The position numbers and the translations under genes were made by a program. This document shows, in pieces, positions 61,063-64,000 of a stretch of 64,000 nt of DNA (within the stretch, counting starts at the first letter, position 1; the number at the start of each line of letters is the position of its first letter). Origin of the DNA: Terriglobus albidus. GTDB lineage: Bacteria; Acidobacteriota; Terriglobia; Terriglobales; Acidobacteriaceae. A model generated the notes under the pieces. The model saw only the letters and a program-made list of their open reading frames with translations. It was not told the origin of the DNA and did no database searches. The stretch spans positions 62,001 to 126,000 of the forward strand of contig NZ_JAGTAS010000032.1 of NCBI RefSeq assembly GCF_025685425.1, given 5' to 3'.

Positions 61063-63246
61063 CTACTCGCCTCCGGTTAGGACATAGCTTGCGCCGGCGC
61101 GCGGAACGAAGGTGATGGCATGACCATCCGTTCGCGTCGCGACAGCAGTGCCGGAGTTCGTCACCTTCACCGTCGCGATCGAGCGGATTGCGGGCACCTT
61201 AACCGTGATGACCTGCGCGCTCTCGGGTAACGTGAGCTGTACCGTCGAAGCTTTCCCGATAGGGTAGACACAGATGCGCGTCTCGCCGTTGACCTTTTCC
61301 AGGGTGACTCCCGATCCTCCGATAAAGACCGGCGTCTTGCTTACCGGCATGGCAAAGTCCTTAAGAATCTGCTTCCCTTCATAGATTTTTCCGGTGTCGT
61401 AGTCCATCCAGCGGCCTTCCGGCAGATAGACGTCGCGGGTTGTAGCCGAGAGATAGTCATCGCCATAGAGAGGGACGGCCAGCATCGCGTCACCGATCAG
61501 CCACTCATACCCTCTCGTTGTGGAGTTCTCACGACCATGCACATTGGCGTCATCCGGGAAGGCGATGGGCAGCGGTGTCATTGTCCATGGGTAGCCATCC
61601 GCATTTGCCTTACGGGCGTTGCTGTAGAGATAAGGCGCGATTCTGGCGTGGAACTGTGCCGAGGCCAGCATCACATCCGACACTTCCTTGCGGAAGCTCC
61701 ATGGCGGCTCGCCCATCCCCATGGAGGCGTGCAGCGAGGCCCAGCGCGCATTGCGCATCATGTAGGTCTCCATCTTCGGTGTGCGATTGGTACTGAAGTG
61801 GTTTTCGCCAAAGGTGCCGCCAACGATATCGGGATAGACATACGGGAAGCCGCTATACGCGAAGGCCAGCGCGTTGACAGGTCCACGGTCCTGTTGCTGG
61901 TTATAGTTGAAGTCGTTGATGCGGTGCAGGTCGCCATTGGATGAGAGATACCCATTGCGCTCGATGATTAACTGCTTCTGCGCGAACAGACGGTCATTGG
62001 TCGGATCGACCTTGTCGTCGCGTAGCTCGTAACCACCGTAACCGTAGAAATCCTCTTTCCATCCGTTGATACCGTAGTCCTGCCACTTCTTCACCAGGCT
62101 GATGTACCAATCCAGCGCTGCCGGGTTATGCGCGTCGAGCAGATAGTACGGCAGCTTCGGCCAGCCGCCCTTGTAGACCTTTGCTTGTCCATTCTCGGTA
62201 AGGAAGTAGCCATGCTTGACTCCTTCGTCGGAGTAAGGTCCACCAACGATGAAGGTGATACGCAGACCGAGCATGACGGCCAGCCCCTCATCACGAAAGT
62301 GCTGGATCAGCGACTTCGGATCGGGATACTTTGTCTTGTCCCAGTAGCCGAAGCTCGTGGTCTCGTGCATGGTATCTGGCTCAGCAGGCCAGAAGCCTGA
62401 ACCGATCACCATCCAGGTCAGCGGGTAGCCGTCCTTCAGATAACGATCTACGCTGTCGCGGACAGTGTTCGTGTTGGTCTCCCAACCCAGAGCGCCAAAG
62501 GCTTCCCAGCCTACGCCGAAGGCCTGGTACTTCGGCATTTCTACCTTGTATCCGGCTGCTCTGCGGATGCGCAGGTACTCCGCATAGATGGCATGGGGAT
62601 CGCCGAAGAAGTAGTAGAGGTGCACCTTCGCCGGTGCGTGCTTTACCCCCTGAACGATCTGCTGTGCCGAGGTATGGACAATCTTTGTCGTTGGATCGAT
62701 CAGCAGCTCGGCGAATTGCTGCTTCGGATAGATCACAAAATTACTGACCAGCCGCGAGATTCCCTGTCCGGAGAGAAATGCGTCGTCCGAGAATCCAGTC
62801 ACGTCTGTGGTGAACGACTGGCCACCGGCGTTCTCATACTTCGCTCGATACACGGCATGGTCCGCCAATCCATAGGCTGGACTGGCGCCGGCGGTTTGGA
62901 AGCGCAGCTCGGCGCCCGGCTCTGCCACATTGGCTTCAAGATCTGCACAGTGAGTGGAGAGCGTCACCTTCAGGGACATGCGCATCCCTGATGCAGTGCT
63001 TCCCTCGAGCGATACGGCGCTGGACGTAGCGCTGACCCGCTTGAACCGAACGGGCTCTCCGCCAAGCAGGACACCGGCGCTGGTGTCCGGAGTTACGATA
63101 TCGCCGGCGCCCGAGGCAAAGCCGTAGCGGCCTGACGCCTCGTCGAGATGAAAGGTCAGGCCCTGATGCTGCAGACGGGTCTCCGCATAAAGGCACGACG
63201 CACACGAGATCGCGGAGACACAAAGAAGACCGGCCAGGCGTTGCAT
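61063..63246 (-). CDS. Secreted glycoside hydrolase family 31
   Basis: 727 residues from ATG 63246 (AGGGAGAG immediately upstream; longer frame unsupported). Signal peptide (RLAGLLCVSAISCASCLYAE). An N-terminal beta-sandwich (about 20-230) is followed by a GH31 barrel: YKVEMPKYQAFGVGWEAFG, LTWMVIGSGFWP, LAVMLGLRITF, and the probable nucleophile Asp in YGINGWKEDFYGYGG, then ARWASLHASMGMGEPPWSF and the C-terminal LIGDAMLAVPLYGDDY, DVYLPEGRWMDYDTGK and FAMPVSKTPVFI. The family covers alpha-glucosidases, alpha-xylosidases and alpha-galactosidases; the short sequence and unusual active-site blocks point to a less common subgroup. It follows a receptor gene on the same strand (58 bp), so a receptor-glycosidase unit is likely. 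Confidence 0.9.
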   Translation of the reverse strand: MQRLAGLLCVSAISCASCLYAETRLQHQGLTFHLDEASGRYGFASGAGDIVTPDTSAGVLLGGEPVRFKRVSATSSAVSLEGSTASGMRMSLKVTLSTHCADLEANVAEPGAELRFQTAGASPAYGLADHAVYRAKYENAGGQSFTTDVTGFSDDAFLSGQGISRLVSNFVIYPKQQFAELLIDPTTKIVHTSAQQIVQGVKHAPAKVHLYYFFGDPHAIYAEYLRIRRAAGYKVEMPKYQAFGVGWEAFGALGWETNTNTVRDSVDRYLKDGYPLTWMVIGSGFWPAEPDTMHETTSFGYWDKTKYPDPKSLIQHFRDEGLAVMLGLRITFIVGGPYSDEGVKHGYFLTENGQAKVYKGGWPKLPYYLLDAHNPAALDWYISLVKKWQDYGINGWKEDFYGYGGYELRDDKVDPTNDRLFAQKQLIIERNGYLSSNGDLHRINDFNYNQQQDRGPVNALAFAYSGFPYVYPDIVGGTFGENHFSTNRTPKMETYMMRNARWASLHASMGMGEPPWSFRKEVSDVMLASAQFHARIAPYLYSNARKANADGYPWTMTPLPIAFPDDANVHGRENSTTRGYEWLIGDAMLAVPLYGDDYLSATTRDVYLPEGRWMDYDTGKIYEGKQILKDFAMPVSKTPVFIGGSGVTLEKVNGETRICVYPIGKASTVQLTLPESAQVITVKVPAIRSIATVKVTNSGTAVATRTDGHAITFVPRAGASYVLTGGE

Positions 63247-63304
63247 AACTCTCCCTGAAGCAAGACATTGCAGAGGCCCGGTCGAGCGGCCGGGTCTCTG
63301 CGGA

Positions 63305-64000
63305 TTAGAAGTGGAACTTCGCACCCAACTGTAGCGTACGGGCCGCCAGCGATGTGGTGATGACACCCATATTGTTATTCGTGTTTACGCTGGTACCGGA
63401 GTAGGAGGTGTTCGGCGCGCCGAGGTTGACATGATTGAGGGCGTTATAAGCCTCAAGACGCAGCTCCAGCGAGGTTCCCTCGGTGATGCGGGTCGTCTTG
63501 AAGACCGACATATCGAAGTTCACGACGCCAGGCGCACGTAACTTCGAGTAGAAACGAGGCGCGTTGCCGTAGGTGTAGGCCGCCGGATTGGTGAAGGCAA
63601 GATAGTTGAAGCGACGATATTTGCCCAGCGTATAGCCGGTGGGATTCTGCATCAGCAGCGACTCATTCAGGTCCGGGCGCGTCGCCGCGGAGTTATTTGC
63701 GCCGCTGAAGTTCAACGGACGTCCTGATTCCAGCGTCATGGTCGTATTGAATTGCAGACCGCCTACCAGGCGATCCATCCATCCGCCTTTATTCAGATAA
63801 CGGCGGTTGCGGCCAAAGGGAAGATCGTAGAGCACGGCCACGATACCGCGGTGGGTGACGTCGATGGCATCGACGCTGTAGTCGCCGTCCAGGTTCCGTG
63901 GATTCTGAATACCGTTACCGGTCTGGGTGATACCGGAGGTGGTTGCGATGTCCGTATAGATTGGCAAGCTCATCAGCTTGCCATATGTGTATGATCCCTG
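63305..64000 (-). CDS. TonB-dependent receptor, C-terminal part (5' end off window)
   Basis: The frame is open to the right edge without a start. The visible 231 residues are the end of an Oar-type barrel: VDAIDVTHRGIVAVLYDLPFGRNRRYLNKGGWMDRLVGGLQFNTTMTLESGRPLNFSG, FDMSVFKTTRITEGTSLELRLEAYNALNHVNLGAPN, and a final RTLQLGAKFHF with terminal Phe. These blocks match the ends of the four other receptors here. The GH31 gene follows after 58 bp. Confidence 0.9.
   Translation of the reverse strand, partial: QGSYTYGKLMSLPIYTDIATTSGITQTGNGIQNPRNLDGDYSVDAIDVTHRGIVAVLYDLPFGRNRRYLNKGGWMDRLVGGLQFNTTMTLESGRPLNFSGANNSAATRPDLNESLLMQNPTGYTLGKYRRFNYLAFTNPAAYTYGNAPRFYSKLRAPGVVNFDMSVFKTTRITEGTSLELRLEAYNALNHVNLGAPNTSYSGTSVNTNNNMGVITTSLAARTLQLGAKFHF

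Overview
The window looks like a chromosomal stretch from a heterotrophic soil-type Acidobacteriota (Terriglobia, Granulicella/Terriglobus/Edaphobacter-like). The reasons are: five Oar-type TonB-dependent receptors with an N-terminal carboxypeptidase-regulatory-like domain and no SusD partner, a CRTAC1-type FG-GAP/ASPIC protein, cytochrome c-TPR fusion proteins, an NHL/MBG/Ig-like giant surface protein, and many palindromic repeats between genes. The taxonomy is inferred from family content, not from a marker gene. No rRNA, tRNA, CRISPR array or transposase gene was seen.

Layout. 1-4.9 kb: the end of a sodium:solute symporter, its coupled LacI regulator, and a divergent pair (Tat-exported alkaline-phosphatase-like protein plus an unknown protein). 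5.4-18.4 kb: a large minus-strand carbohydrate locus, in transcription order ASPIC/FG-GAP protein, Oar-type receptor, TPR protein, GH35-like beta-galactosidase, pentaheme cytochrome-TPR protein, monoheme cytochrome c and GH43-CBM32. Its receptor promoter carries two identical 14-bp palindromes and LacI-like sites. 18.7-23.8 kb: a membrane-anchored winged-helix-type regulator divergent from a second receptor. 24-25.5 kb: a small membrane protein and a methyltransferase.

25.7-33 kb: a stress and redox signalling island with two tandem-domain universal stress proteins, a PAS histidine kinase with receiver protein, a sigma54-dependent NtrC-type regulator, and a Crp/Fnr regulator with Fnr-like cysteines and a CRP-like recognition helix. 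TGTGA-N6-TCACA-type sites lie in front of the regulator and both stress-protein genes. The island also holds a 19-bp tandem array of small palindromes before a zinc-ribbon-like gene. 33.6-43.2 kb: a secreted formamidase-family protein, a third receptor, a NarL-type two-component pair and a heptaheme cytochrome-TPR protein. 43.3-51.1 kb: mmsA, a Tat-exported 2H-phosphoesterase-like protein, and a fourth receptor divergent from a second winged-helix-type regulator. 51.5-64 kb: a YncE-like beta-propeller, the 1,611-residue NHL/MBG protein, a secreted TPR-CHAT protein, a frameshifted VOC gene, a GH31 glycosidase and the C-terminal part of a fifth receptor.

The most notable structure outside the genes is a set of palindromic repeat families. 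One is a roughly 115-bp MITE-like element with 17-bp terminal inverted repeats. In three of five copies its first bases (TAG) form the stop codon of the adjacent gene. Larger nested-palindrome elements of about 440-460 bp and smaller hairpin repeats occupy most gene ends.
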